A DNA stretch of 64,000 nt from assembly GCA_018350325.1 (NCBI GenBank), contig JAEVLN010000032.1, forward strand, positions 186,001 through 250,000, read 5' to 3'. Position numbers and translations under genes: made by a program. This DNA comes from Globodera rostochiensis (taxonomy: Eukaryota; Nematoda; Chromadorea; Rhabditida; Heteroderidae). Below are positions 48,469-57,975 of this stretch, in pieces (within the stretch, counting starts at the first letter, position 1; each line of letters opens with the position of its first letter). The notes under the pieces are model-generated. The model worked only from the letters and a program-made list of their open reading frames with translations. It had not been told where the DNA came from and made no database searches.

Positions 48469-48580
48469 GTTATTTTTGTAAAATATCAATAATAAATTAT
48501 AGCATCATCGATAAATGAACTTTTCCGCTCCTGTATAAATAATTTGGAATTTTATCAGTAATATTTATAATGTTGTGTTT
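48469..48580 (+). repeat. Direct repeat copy B, about 112 bp
   Basis: Partner of 47142-47255. After the repeat the sequence diverges completely from that following copy A. Confidence 0.9.
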
Positions 48581-49929
48581 GCGATCTCGTATCCATTTGC
48601 ATATGATGCAACAATGTATTCCATAATTCAAATTTTATTGATTTTGCATTTTTCAAGGTTCCCGTTGGATTTTTTGTCCTCTATATAGGGGAAGGTGTGA
48701 GATTCTTGGAAGCTAGGGAAACAATCGTAAAGGTATTAAATTCATGACAATTATGTAAAGAATTATTATAATAAAATTAAGAAGTGAAGTGTGAAGATAT
48801 GTCGCGAGTGCTTCAGTTCTTCATTTTGCTTATGGGTTCGACCATATCCATTTTATTTGTTTTAAAGTTTATTTTTTGATTTTAATTAAACACCTTTACA
48901 TTAATTCTTTTTAATGTATATCATAAAGCTTCTGGTCTTTGCGGATTGCTGATGTAATAATTTCATTAGTACTTTTTAAATACTTCAACTGGTTTTATAT
49001 TTTGATTATTTTTTTTAAACAGTATCTTATTTTTTCTTGTTTTTATGGTTATAATTTATAACAAAAATTATTTTCTTCTATTTATTTTTATTTTGTGAGT
49101 TTACATTTTTTCTTTTGTATGATATTCTGAAATCTTTTCGACTTTGAACTTGCGGGTGCGATCCGTGCCAACTCTATTAGGTTTTTTTCGATCATCCGTC
49201 TTTCCAATTAAAATTTTGAAAAGACAATCCGTCAACATTTAAACCATTAGCAGGCAGAAGGAAAAAGTACAAATGTTTTTCTATCTGATTGAAGACGATA
49301 ATTATTTATTTTTTGATATAAACAATAATTACCTTATAACTATTTGATTAAAAAGTTACTAGTGGTATTACTAACAAATTAGGCCGATTTAGGATTTTTT
49401 AATTTTTGAATAAAGAGTTTATTGTTGCTTTTATTTGCACTTTTATTCTAATAATATATATAAGTATTGTTTTTTGGTTTTCCGGACATTTTTTGCACCA
49501 TCAAGCAATACTTTGCGTAATCATAGCGTTCTGATCTACAGGACGGCTTCTAAATTTTTTAACATTTCTTCTCTTTCTACATTAAATAATCTTAATTTTT
49601 ATTATTGTCTCGTAAATTTGGCATATTGATAAATATCATTTATCTACATCTAAAATCCAAATCACTTTGCAAACACAAATGGTTTATTTGCTAGTTTAAA
49701 ATCGTATTTTTCCAATAATTGTTATTGGCCAGCTTTTTTCAAATAGATAGTGATGTTTTTAGAAAAATATAATCAAGTGTCTCGTTTTTTCTTAATGTAT
49801 GATCGTTTCGCGAGTCTCTCGTCCATTTTGGTAATGCGCTTAAATTATTTGAAAACATAATGTTTTATTTGGTTTGCTAAAAAATTATCGCCGATATTCA
49901 TCTCCTCCTTTTTTTAAAATATGAAATTA

Positions 49930-50478
49930 CTTATAAGTAGGGCCGCGATTTATATGGAAATCCATATTTTTTTGCGCACTCGGAACAGCGTATAAAAACA
50001 TAAATAGTGTTTTTAACTTGGTTGGAGCTTCTAGAGACCATTTTATAATCCATATTTTCCATATTTTTCCATATTTCGCCATTTTTCAAAAAATTCCTTA
50101 ACAAAAATGTAATAAAAACGAAAAATACACCCCTAAGGATAGACTTTTTAAAAATTTTCAAAAAATACACCCCTAAATTGTCTTTTTCGCGACTAAGAAT
50201 TATGCCATCAAAAAATGAAAATTTTTAAAATTCTGCTTATTTTCATAAAATTTTTCTGAAATGCCTTTAATTTACATATAAAAATTTTTATTTTTATTTT
50301 TACTTCAATTAGGAAAATCTTGCCCTTTTTTTGCTATATTTGAAAATTTTTTATCCATATTTCCTCCATGTTTTGCAATTTTTGTCCATTTATGGTCCAT
50401 ATTTTGCATTTTTCATCCATATTTTATGGCCATATTTCGAGATTTTTTAACCATATAAATCGCGGCCCTACTTATAAG
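49930..50478. mobile_element. 533-bp non-autonomous hAT element, second family
   Basis: The element spans 49938-50470. The left end TAGGGCCGCGATTTATATGG is repeated inverted at the right end (ccatataaatcgcggcccta). CTTATAAG lies on both sides (49930-49937 and 50471-50478), a perfect 8-bp target duplication. Near both ends the motif ccatattt or tccatatt is repeated many times, as expected for transposase-binding subterminal repeats. aaaatacacccctaa occurs twice, at 50122 and 50162. The TIR differs from the TAGAG family at 13.6, 17.7 and 53.1 kb. It lacks a transposase; the - frame 49931-50170 reads through the left TIR and is probably accidental. Confidence 0.93.
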
Positions 50479-51016
50479 ATAAAGATAAATTTTCAAATTC
50501 TTGCAACCGTAGTTTCTAAAATATGATGTTAAAATTTAAAAAAATGATGATAACAAGAAAACTTCTATACGACCCATAAATAATTTTTTAAAATTATTAT
50601 AGCAAAACGATTAAATCTTTGCAAAGTTTCAACTCCGCTTCAAAAACTTGCAATGCTGAGTGTTAAGGCAAATGGTTTAAAAATGTTCCATTTATTTAGG
50701 CAGCACCTCAAAAAACACCAGCATCATGCGTTACAAAGATTTCTACTTTAAAAATATCTAAACTATAAAAAAATATCAAACATTAAATGTTAAAAATATA
50801 TAAAACTTACAGAATTGTTTAAGCGCATAGCAATACGACATTAAGATATATTTCAAATTTTAAATAAAAACAACAAAAGGGCTGCTGGGTGTATGTTGTT
50901 ATAAATTTTTATTAGCAATGAAATTGAACCTTAAACTAAAATGTGTAATGAAAAATGTCCGAAATAATAAATAAGGTTGCATCTAAAGAAAAGTTTAATA
51001 AAACAAACTTAAGATA

Positions 51017-51163
51017 TTACGCAATATTAGGTAAAATATTATTATATCTTATGAATGCTAACACTACAAAATTGAATATATATTTAATGAGAGCCTCTCT
51101 AAAGGCACAGTACGACCAAAAGACCTCGCCCGTACTTGCTTGATGTACATCATGGGGTTTTTC
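51017..51163 (-). CDS. Candidate terminal exon, 48 codons
   Basis: On the - strand the frame opens right after tttttaagtag (opposite 51164) and runs to a TAA. It reads EKPHDVHQASTGEVFWSYCA, then FREALIKY and a hydrophobic end. The first half is GC-rich for the area. A + strand ATG frame (50955-51143, MSEIINKVASKEKF...) overlaps, so only one of the two can be right, if either. No family is recognised. Confidence 0.3.
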   Translation of the reverse strand, partial: EKPHDVHQASTGEVFWSYCAFREALIKYIFNFVVLAFIRYNNILPNIA

Positions 51164-51696
51164 CTACTTAAAAATTTCCATAATAAATATAAATACGATA
51201 ACCTGAAAAATCTTTATGCCTTTTAAATATTTATCATAAATAAACCCAAATCAAATATGTTTTTGCGAATAATTATATCAAACAAATTAATTGAGAATTA
51301 GCAAAAAGTATGACGACATCCGTGTGCTTTCTGAATGTCATTAAACAATGTTTGGGTAAATAAAAAAATATATTTAAAATATTGGATACATTCAAAATTA
51401 CTTGATTTTTAACCATTCGATAATTTTAAAAAAATAGATACAAAACCACACAGAAAACACCAAATGTTAACGTTTTAATGGGTTGATCTGACAGCCGCGA
51501 CCTACACATTGGTGTTTGACTGTATCGGCGCTATGCTTAACTTATGTTAGTTACGGGGTTGCTATATCCAAAATCAAAAAACGTGGAAATATTAAGCCTT
51601 TAATTTAATGGAAATTGTTTCAATCATTATCTATCATATTCTCACCACTTTTCACCATCTTGAGCAAATTTGGTTTAGAATGAAAGTAATAATTAC

Positions 51697-51843
51697 CTAT
51701 GGGCTTGGGGACAAGTCAAATCGGAGTCGAACTTGAAATTTTTCGGGGTAGGGGGGCAGTTGGGGGAAAAAGTCGATTTTTAGGGTTGCATTTTTCGTTT
51801 TTACTGCATTATTTAAAATAAAATGCAACAAAATTTTATGCTT
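51697..51843 (-). CDS. 48-codon frame, proline-containing, unknown
   Basis: Reads NATLKIDFFPQLPPYPEKFQ and VRLRFDLSPSP before a TAG. The last 90 nt are C-rich on the - strand, matching a ggggtaggggggcagttggg run on the + strand. All three - frames are open across that run, so the apparent coding may come from the pyrimidine tract. Unknown. Confidence 0.25.
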   Translation of the reverse strand, partial: KHKILLHFILNNAVKTKNATLKIDFFPQLPPYPEKFQVRLRFDLSPSP

Positions 51844-52050
51844 TTAAAGCACTAAGAAATAAAAAAAAAATAATATTTTATTTATTACCGTTTTAGCACT
51901 AATTAGAATCTAAGAAATGAAAAAATAATTTGTTCATTTACAATCAGCTTGTAAAAATATGAATAAAATTATTGCTTCTAGAATTAAAAAGTGTGATGCT
52001 TTTAAATTATATCATTCTTAACTCCATAAATTATGATCAAACTACCCTTA

Positions 52051-52293
52051 TTAATAGATATTTAAGTAAAATATATTTTTTGAAGTTTTGAACAGCGTAT
52101 AGTTCGAGCAATTCATCGACTCAAATTTAATAATTTGCGGCAAGACATGAAAGCAAAAAAAGTAAATTAAATAAATAATTATAAAGAAAATTAAACAAAA
52201 TTCATAACAGCAAATCGTAAAACGAATCTTATAAAGTATATATGTGTACATTTGCAAGATGCGTTTATCTATAATCAATGAATATAAGTACAA
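52051..52293 (-). CDS. 80-codon hydrophobic frame, unknown
   Basis: Reads KRILQMYTYILYKIRFTICC, a long hydrophobic run, then FHVLPQIIKFESMNCSNYTL with a possible N-glycosylation site. It looks like a loop-helix-loop piece of a membrane protein. It is on the strand expected from the A-rich block. T-rich sequence mimics this kind of peptide, and I recognise no family. Confidence 0.28.
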   Translation of the reverse strand: MYLYSLIIDKRILQMYTYILYKIRFTICCYEFCLIFFIIIYLIYFFCFHVLPQIIKFESMNCSNYTLFKTSKNIFYLNIY

Positions 52294-52522
52294 AAAATAT
52301 CGAAAAGAAGAAATAATAAAGTCAAAAAGTCAGAAAAATCAACTTCATTAAAGTCAAAATTTAATAACAAAGACAAAATATAAACTTGAGTCATATCGAA
52401 ATAATAAACATTAAAGTCGAACTCATTGAGTAAAGAATATATTTAAATTATATAAATATTGGTAAATTTACACCAATATCATTAGTTTAATAATATTGAA
52501 TTATTATTAGAACTTTTTGCAC

Positions 52523-52632
52523 TTAAACGATAACAGGAATACTATCTGACAAACAAGAAAACATAACCTCTACCCTACTAAATAATTTTCTTATAAATAA
52601 TATGAAGTCAAGACGCAAGCCCATAATTATGG
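52523..52632 (-). CDS. Candidate terminal exon behind a textbook acceptor
   Basis: On the - strand tttttctcccctcgtttttcag ends opposite 52633, the best polypyrimidine-AG signal I found. The 35-codon frame that follows reads IIMGLRLDFILFIRKLFSRV and EVMFSCLSDSIPVIV before TAA. Against it: a + ATG frame (52602-52697) overlaps the exon. No homology is recognised. Confidence 0.38.
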
Positions 52633-52938
52633 CTGAAAAACGAGGGGAGAAAAATGTCAATTTTTTATTGTTATTTACGCATATTTATTTGAACTAATTA
52701 ATTACAAATTAAAAATGACCTATCACAAGTCCATTAAAAAGATTTAATATTATTTTTTTTCTATATTCCACGAAATATTATATATTTAAAAGATTAAATT
52801 TAGCAATTATTGCATTTATTTAAAAACTGAGTAAAACAAAAATTAATGTAAAACATTAATCTAATGATTATTATAATGCACAAAGAAATGCCAAACATTC
52901 TAATTTCCTAAATTAAATCAGACAGTGTTTTGTCTCAC

Positions 52939-52978
52939 CTCCAACGAGCTGAATATTTGAAGAATAGTTCAATTCAAG
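52939..52978 (-). CDS. Candidate 40-nt internal exon
   Basis: On the - strand the acceptor aatttacaatag and the donor ttggag/gtgagac enclose 40 nt reading LELNYSSNIQLVG. A second acceptor-like tattcag lies inside. It is close to the hAT insertion at 53.06 kb but outside it. Chance is possible. Confidence 0.25.
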
Positions 52979-53324
52979 CTATTGTAAATTTAAAAACCCG
53001 GATATAAAAAGTCTACTAATAATGACTCACAGAGACGGTATTGGACGATGAGACTCACAAGTAGAGTCCGGACCCAAAACCCAAAACCAAAAAATTTTTG
53101 GGTTGTTTTGTACAAAAAATTGGACCAAAAGTTTTTTGGTTTTGGGTTTTGGGTCAACTTGGGGTAAAACCCAAAAAAAAACCAAAACCCAAAAGAAACC
53201 CAAAAGTTTTTTGGTTTTGTTTGTTTGGTCCAAGCCCATTTTTGTACAAAATTTTTGGTCGTCTTCCAGTTGAATTTACAGCCCTAAAAATGGCATCATC
53301 GAATGATTTGTCAATCTTTTACCA

Positions 53325-53380
53325 TGGTTTAGTGGTTTGTTTCTTCGGTGACTCTTACGTTATGTGTTGGGTTCGAGTCC
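53325..53380 (+). other. tRNA-like box A and box B inside the hAT copy
   Basis: tggtttagtgg (53325-53335) fits an A box and ggttcgagtcc (53370-53380) fits a B box, 34 bp apart, as in tRNA genes. However, the 5' flank (tttacca) and the sequence after the T arm do not pair as an acceptor stem, and the D and T stems are poor, so it is not a functional tRNA. It may be a decayed tRNA or the head of a tRNA-derived SINE captured by the transposon. Confidence 0.4.
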
Positions 53381-53454
53381 GCTTGAGTGCAAGCAGTTTG
53401 TTTTTCATTACTCACATGCGCTTCCTCTCATTTACTTTTTTCCCAGTTGGTCCT

Positions 53455-53523
53455 GGTCCCGGCGGGACCAAAAAACCGGCACCGGGACTTTTCATTTTTC
53501 AAAAATCCCGTCCCGATCGGGAC
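53455..53523. other. GGTCCCG palindromes
   Basis: ggtcccggcgggacc (53455-53469) is a 7-bp inverted repeat around one base. gtcccgatcgggac (53510-53523) is a perfect 14-bp palindrome. These lie in the foreign interior of the hAT copy and resemble the hairpin at 14336-14357. Confidence 0.75.
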
Positions 53524-54153
53524 CGGGACCTGAAAACCCCCAAAAAATTCATCATTCTGAATTTCTGCTTCAAATTTCTTAACAAAGATTGCCAATTTTG
53601 TAAAAATTGCCGGACATCTTTCATTCCTAAAAAGAAAAAGCTTAATTACCGTTTTGAAAATTGGCCAAGTTTTTGGGGTTTGTTATATATGGGGTGGGGG
53701 GACGGTTTGTAGTTGGCGTGATTGACGTGACACTGGTCAGAAAAAGCGTTGAATAAAATTTTATTAAAAAAATCGTAAATTTAGGCTTTTTGTTATGTTT
53801 TATTAAAAAAATTTTGGGTTTTGTACAAAATTTGGGTTTAGCAAACCCAAAAAAAACCAAAACCCAAAAGAAACCCAAAAGTTTTGACCAAATTTTGTTT
53901 TGGTCCTAATTGGAGCACAACCCAAAAGAAACCAAAACCCAAAACAAACCCAAAAGTTTTGACCAAATTTTGTTTGGGTCCAACTTTCTGGTCTCTACTC
54001 GCAAGCGGAACTGGGCAAATTTTCTAATTATAAATCTAGATTTCTACAAAATTAGCACAAAATTTCTTGCCAAAAAATAAAATTTTCGATTGTCAATGGC
54101 CAAATGTTGGTTAAAGGATGAATAAATATATTTTTATAAAAATGCAAATTTTT

Positions 54154-54351
54154 TTATTTATGTTGGGTCCTTGCTTTGAGACCAACAAACAATTCAACTA
54201 AAATGTTTATTGTCGGAAGATAAATATAAATAATCAATTGGGTCTGCACGGAGCACGTAATTGGAATAATCACAAAATAACAATATGTGAACGATATGAC
54301 CTCCACCAAAGAGGGGAGGATAAAAATGGACAGAAAAGGTTTCTGATTCTC
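54154..54351 (-). CDS. Candidate exon, 65 codons, membrane-like
   Basis: On the - strand the frame opens after gatctttaatag (opposite 54352) and reads ENQKPFLSIFILPSLVEVIS, FTYCYFVIIPITCSVQTQLI and, at the end, ELFVGLKARTQHK, a pattern like two membrane helices with polar loops. The same triplets read forwards on the + strand are also nearly stop-free, so orientation is not proven. No family is recognised. Confidence 0.3.
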   Translation of the reverse strand, partial: ENQKPFLSIFILPSLVEVISFTYCYFVIIPITCSVQTQLIIYIYLPTINILVELFVGLKARTQHK

Positions 54352-56345
54352 CTATTAAAGATCAGACTTTAAAACTTTTTATTTCTTACAATTTGTTACA
54401 TCTATTAATTCAATGATTGTATAACAAAAAAGATTAATTTGCAACAAAAAAAAATTGTTAAAATTATATTAAATATTTAATTTTAAACCTTAAAAATCTT
54501 CAAATCAACTAATTATTAACATTTATAAAAACTCACTAAATAATATAAATACTTATAGAACAATTATTTAAATTAATTAGGTAATAAGTAAATAAGTTTA
54601 TATTTATAAAAATAAATTTTTTTTATGAAAAAAAACAAATAACGCCACAGATGATTTTTTGTCAGCTCTGAGAGAGTGTACCCGAGACACTCTGGTATTA
54701 AAATGTAGAGCTAAACTAAAATTATCAACAATAAATTTTAAATAAAATAAACATAAACGCATATAAACAATTAATCTAACATTATGCTTGTTTTTTTTAA
54801 TAAAAAATCAAAGTGTAAGGAGCAAATATTATTTTATGGCCTCACTCGATAAAACGCAAAATTATACCGCCTATGTTTTTCTTCTTTTAACATTAAAATA
54901 TTTTACAATAATAATAGCCTCTCACAGGTTGCTAAATAAAAATTTAAATAAAAATAAATCCTAAAAGGAATATATAACACATTTACCGAATAGATTGAAT
55001 CATAAAATAGAATGTGAAACATTAAATGAGAAAATACATGAATCCGCCTAAACAAAACTAAATAAAATTAAAATAAAAAATTGTATTATTAATCAAAAAT
55101 AAATACGATCAATAAAACACACCCCCCTAAAGAATGATATTTTTTAATTTATAACATTGTAAAAGAATTTTTATATTATTGTAAACATCATTGATAATAT
55201 ATGAATTTCATTTTTCCCCATACTTTCAATTATGAGAATTGCAGCTTTATTAATCTTTGGCATTTTTCCACAGATTTGCCATGTTGACGGCTGTTGTATA
55301 TAGAATTTATCGTCATTTAAGATTTTTAAAGATGCGTGCGAAATCCAAGAAAAAAAGATAAATTTCTCGAATATGAAAAAATTTAAATAAATAAAAAAGA
55401 TAAATACATCAACGGGCTCAAGCGATTGGCTTTGTTTGGGACGTTTTGCTGGCTTGACAAAAATCTGTGCCTTGCCGCAAAAGTCAAAAATTTATTGAAA
55501 TATTTTAGACATCAAATAAAAAATGTTAAATATTAAAAATATGTACATAATGAAAAAATAACACTTAATTGCTGGCAATCAATAAATATAAGAAACAACG
55601 AAACGAACCATCAACGGGTTTAACACAAATTGTATAAATATAACAAAGTTAGCATCAATACAATAAAAGTAACAATGTGTGATGACAGTTAGAAATGATG
55701 TGTACGATTGCAGGCTGCGGGAAAATAAATGTAAAATAAAATAATTCTAAAAATACAAAGAAATAATAACTAATTTTGGTAAATTTATTTTAAAAATTGG
55801 ATATGCAGCAAATGTTCACAATAATTTGCATAGGAATTAAAGAATTAAGACTTAATTTTAGTGAAATACATTTATAACCGACAAAACATTGGATGGGACA
55901 CCAGAATTAATATATCAAATATTTGACATATAAATTAATCATAAGCTATTTATAATTTCTTTTAATAAAATAACCAATTAATTAACATAAAAATAATAAG
56001 AATTAATTTTGCTAACCAAAATATTTGTTTCCTTGAAATAATCAACAACGCCCACCGACCAACCCCCGCATACTGCTGCTGGTATGAACAATGCCGACGA
56101 CTTTTTTGTTGATAAAAATGAAATAATAACAGAATTTTAACTATATTAATTTTAAAAGCAAAAATAGAGTTTACAAAAGAATATATATTTACACGATTTA
56201 TTGATAAAGTATATAAAAAATGGTTTCAATAACATTAAAGAAAAATATGAAAAATAAATATAAACCACAATTGTGAATTTGTTCAAGCAAAATATATCAA
56301 TAATTTGCTGTCATATTTATATAAGATTAAATTTTTGTCATTCTA

Positions 56346-56784
56346 TTATGATCTTTTCCAGCAAAAATGCCGAAATATGTGCCAACTGAATTGGTTCAAA
56401 TTGTTGCCTTTGTTAAATTTCACCAAAAATAGACACCGTGTGTCACGAAATTTTGACTTTGGATTGCCTAAGTGGATGACTAAATGGCTAATAAACCACA
56501 CAAAATAATAAAAAATGCCAATCATCCTTCACAAATTTACATTGACAGTAAAAAATTAAAAAAAGTAATGTGAAAATATAAATTACAGATCGAAAAATGC
56601 TATGCAGCGATTCTTGAAGCTTTTTTGTTGCGATTCGCTGAGCAGAATTCCAAGAAGTTTGTTGCATGTTGCATGATGCAGAGAATATAATCAAAAAATA
56701 AAATCTTTTATGCATAGTTAAATTAAATATATTTAAAATTAAAGCATAATATTTTAACATTATTACATATTCTAATTTGTACAT
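56346..56784 (-). CDS. Two overlapping minus-strand frames, possible single frameshifted or spliced gene
   Basis: The upstream frame (56488-56784, 98 codons) has an internal ATG giving MHKRFYFLIIFSASCNMQQT, which looks like a signal peptide, then SWNSAQRIATKKLQESLHSI and a hydrophobic run. The downstream frame (56346-56525, 59 codons from ATG) reads MIGIFYYFVWFISHLVIHLG and NPKSKFRDTRCLFLVKFNKG. They overlap by 38 nt in different phases. A donor-like gatct/gtaatt and an acceptor-like gtgaag lie in the first frame. A + frame (56305-56508) is also open. This is the densest coding-like stretch in the window, but no family is recognised. Confidence 0.38.
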
Positions 56785-57057
56785 GCAAAAACTAATTAAA
56801 TCTTTTTAGATTATGAAAAAGGAAAATTGCTTATTAAAAAAATAAGTATTATACCATATTTCTCTTCGATATATGACCCTCTATATGAGTAATCGAAAAT
56901 TGTTTGGCATTAAACATTAAATTTAACAAATCTAAAAACTGCAAAGCTAATATCAAATCATCAAGTCAACATTATTTATGGTGTATTTTCCCTTTTTAAT
57001 TTTCCATATTTACTTGGTCTCATATTTTATACATTTCGTTTGATTTAAAGGTATGTA

Positions 57058-57975
57058 TTGGGGTGTTGTATAAGTTCTGACACCTTCTGTCACCCCTTGC
57101 GAATTATACATTTTTAAATTCAACAAAATATTATCAAGATTTGAAATATCCACCACTATCATCTATAAAATGTTGCCTTTTTTCTGGATATATTTTTGTC
57201 CCTTGTCTTTTGAATGGAGCTGAGCTATGAGCTAAAAAGCGACCATGCCCATAATGGGCATTCGCGCACTACTTTTCCACGAATTTTCGTTTGACCAAAA
57301 ACCAAACCAGGCTCTGCTAAACCTTAGTGAATCGAAGGGCCCGGGAGTTGTCTCGCCCCGCACGGTAAAGCAAAGGTGGGCAAAATTCCGTTATGGCCAT
57401 GAGAACCTCAAAGATCACCTGCGGCCCGGGAGGCCGCTGCCCGCTTTTAAGGACTCCTATCTCGGGGAATTTTAGGCTGATCAGGCCCAGTTTTATTTTT
57501 TTGGGAGCTTAAACATTCCTTACCAAGCCTGCAAAAATTAAAGATTTTTCGTTCAGCAAAAAATTTGTATTGCCAAAAATTGTCCCTAAAAAGGGCCATT
57601 TTTGCTCCAAAATTTCTGCTGGAGCAAAGTTTGGAGTTTCATAAAAAATTAAGGAGTGGAGCAATAAACCTCAAATTTTGCATGAAGCTTCTCCCATCTA
57701 TGTTCTCACTATCCAAAACTTCAAATTACGATAATCTTATACTGTAAAAGAAAAATAGAGTCTCAAACAGAGTAGGTCCAAAAAACAAAATTTGGTTTTT
57801 GGCTCATAGCTCAGCTCCATTCAAAAGACAAGGGACAAAAATATATCCAGAAAAAAGGCAACATTTTATAGATCATAGGGGTGCATATTTCAAATCTTGA
57901 TAATATTTTGTTGAATTTAAAATGTATAATTATCAAGGGGTGACAGAAGGTGTCAGAACTTATACAACACCCCAA
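57058..57975 (+). mobile_element. 918-bp mariner-type element with ~180-bp inverted arms
   Basis: The left arm (57058-57238) begins TTGGGGTGTTGTATAAGTTC after a TA. The right arm (about 57795-57975) is its reverse complement over about 180 bp with only about ten differences by eye. The terminal TTGGGGTG...AAGTTCTG pattern is shared with the 22.7 kb mariner end (TTGGGGTGATCGGAAAGTTC), supporting a Tc1/mariner assignment. The right flank is TT rather than TA, so the target duplication is imperfect. Between the arms lie the HTH fragment and the non-coding core common to the 22.7 and 40.9 kb copies. The arms can fold into a long hairpin. Confidence 0.88.
57245..57475 (+). pseudogene. Mariner transposase N-terminal fragment
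   Basis: A 76-codon ATG frame reading GIRALLFHEFSFDQKPNQAL, then SPRTVKQRWAKFRYGHENLK and LRPGRPLP: the first helix-turn-helix of a mariner transposase followed by the GRP linker motif (a GRPR-like element). It then passes into KDSYLGEF and stops. There is no second HTH and no catalytic domain. The position of the break matches the 22.7 kb copy, so both derive from the same deleted ancestor. Non-functional as a transposase; DNA binding by the remnant is conceivable. Confidence 0.82.

Larger units (their letters stand above)
46207..49929. other. T-rich block with hydrophobic plus-strand frames
   Basis: T-rich with an A-rich patch at about 47.95-48.45 kb. Besides the entries listed, + frames occur at 46932-47045 (37 codons, includes MLLLIIYEICGGVRIEAVVE), 48539-48688 (49 codons), 48799-48879 (26 codons from ATG, hydrophobic), 49123-49242 (39 codons), 49414-49629 (71 codons, no ATG at the start) and 49753-49860 (35 codons from ATG). 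None is recognisable. Confidence 0.45.
53054..54005 (+). mobile_element. 936-bp hAT copy with foreign interior
   Basis: The element spans 53062-53997, starting TAGAGTCCGGACCC and ending tggtctcta, with flanking CTCACAAG (53054-53061) and CTCGCAAG (53998-54005), 7 of 8 identical. The first ~210 bp and last ~270 bp closely match the 17.7 kb copy, including gtcgtcttccag and ctggtca...gttgaataaa. The middle (about 53275-53720) is unrelated to the transposase of that copy. It contains pol III-like boxes, GGTCCCG palindromes and the stretch ending gggtggggggacgg. The 204-codon frame 53098-53712 runs through the TIR repeats and this insert and is not a real protein. Confidence 0.93.
50479..57050. 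other. A-rich block with minus-strand islands and one hAT insertion
   Basis: A-rich with a local T-rich patch at 55.13-55.34 kb. Beyond the listed entries, small frames include 50955-51143 (+, 62 codons from ATG, overlapping 51017-51163 minus), 51467-51550 (open both ways), 54573-54710 (-, 45 codons behind ttagtttag), 55254-55361 and 55387-55536 (+, 35 and 49 codons) and 55969-56112 (+, 47 codons ending AYCCWYEQCRRLFC). The rest is low-complexity. Confidence 0.45.

Noticed and set aside
48824..48850. gggttcgacc, B box-like, near 48.84 kb.
   Set aside because: The box lacks the conserved downstream CC spacing and has no matching A box.
49931..50170. 79-codon minus-strand frame with a CSEC motif.
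   Set aside because: It reads out through the terminal inverted repeat of the 49.9 kb hAT element. A coding role would need conservation in other copies.
53098..53712. The longest open frame of the window, 204 codons on the + strand.
   Set aside because: It begins in the hAT terminal repeats (repetitive K/P/W/F codons) and crosses the foreign insert. It has no domain and reflects the repeat's lack of stops.
55969..56112. Frame ending NNAHRPTPAYCCWYEQCRRLFC, reminiscent of the CC motif after leucine-rich repeats in LGR-type receptors.
   Set aside because: The resemblance is limited to a few residues, no leucine-rich repeats are visible upstream, and the first half is A/T-driven sequence.
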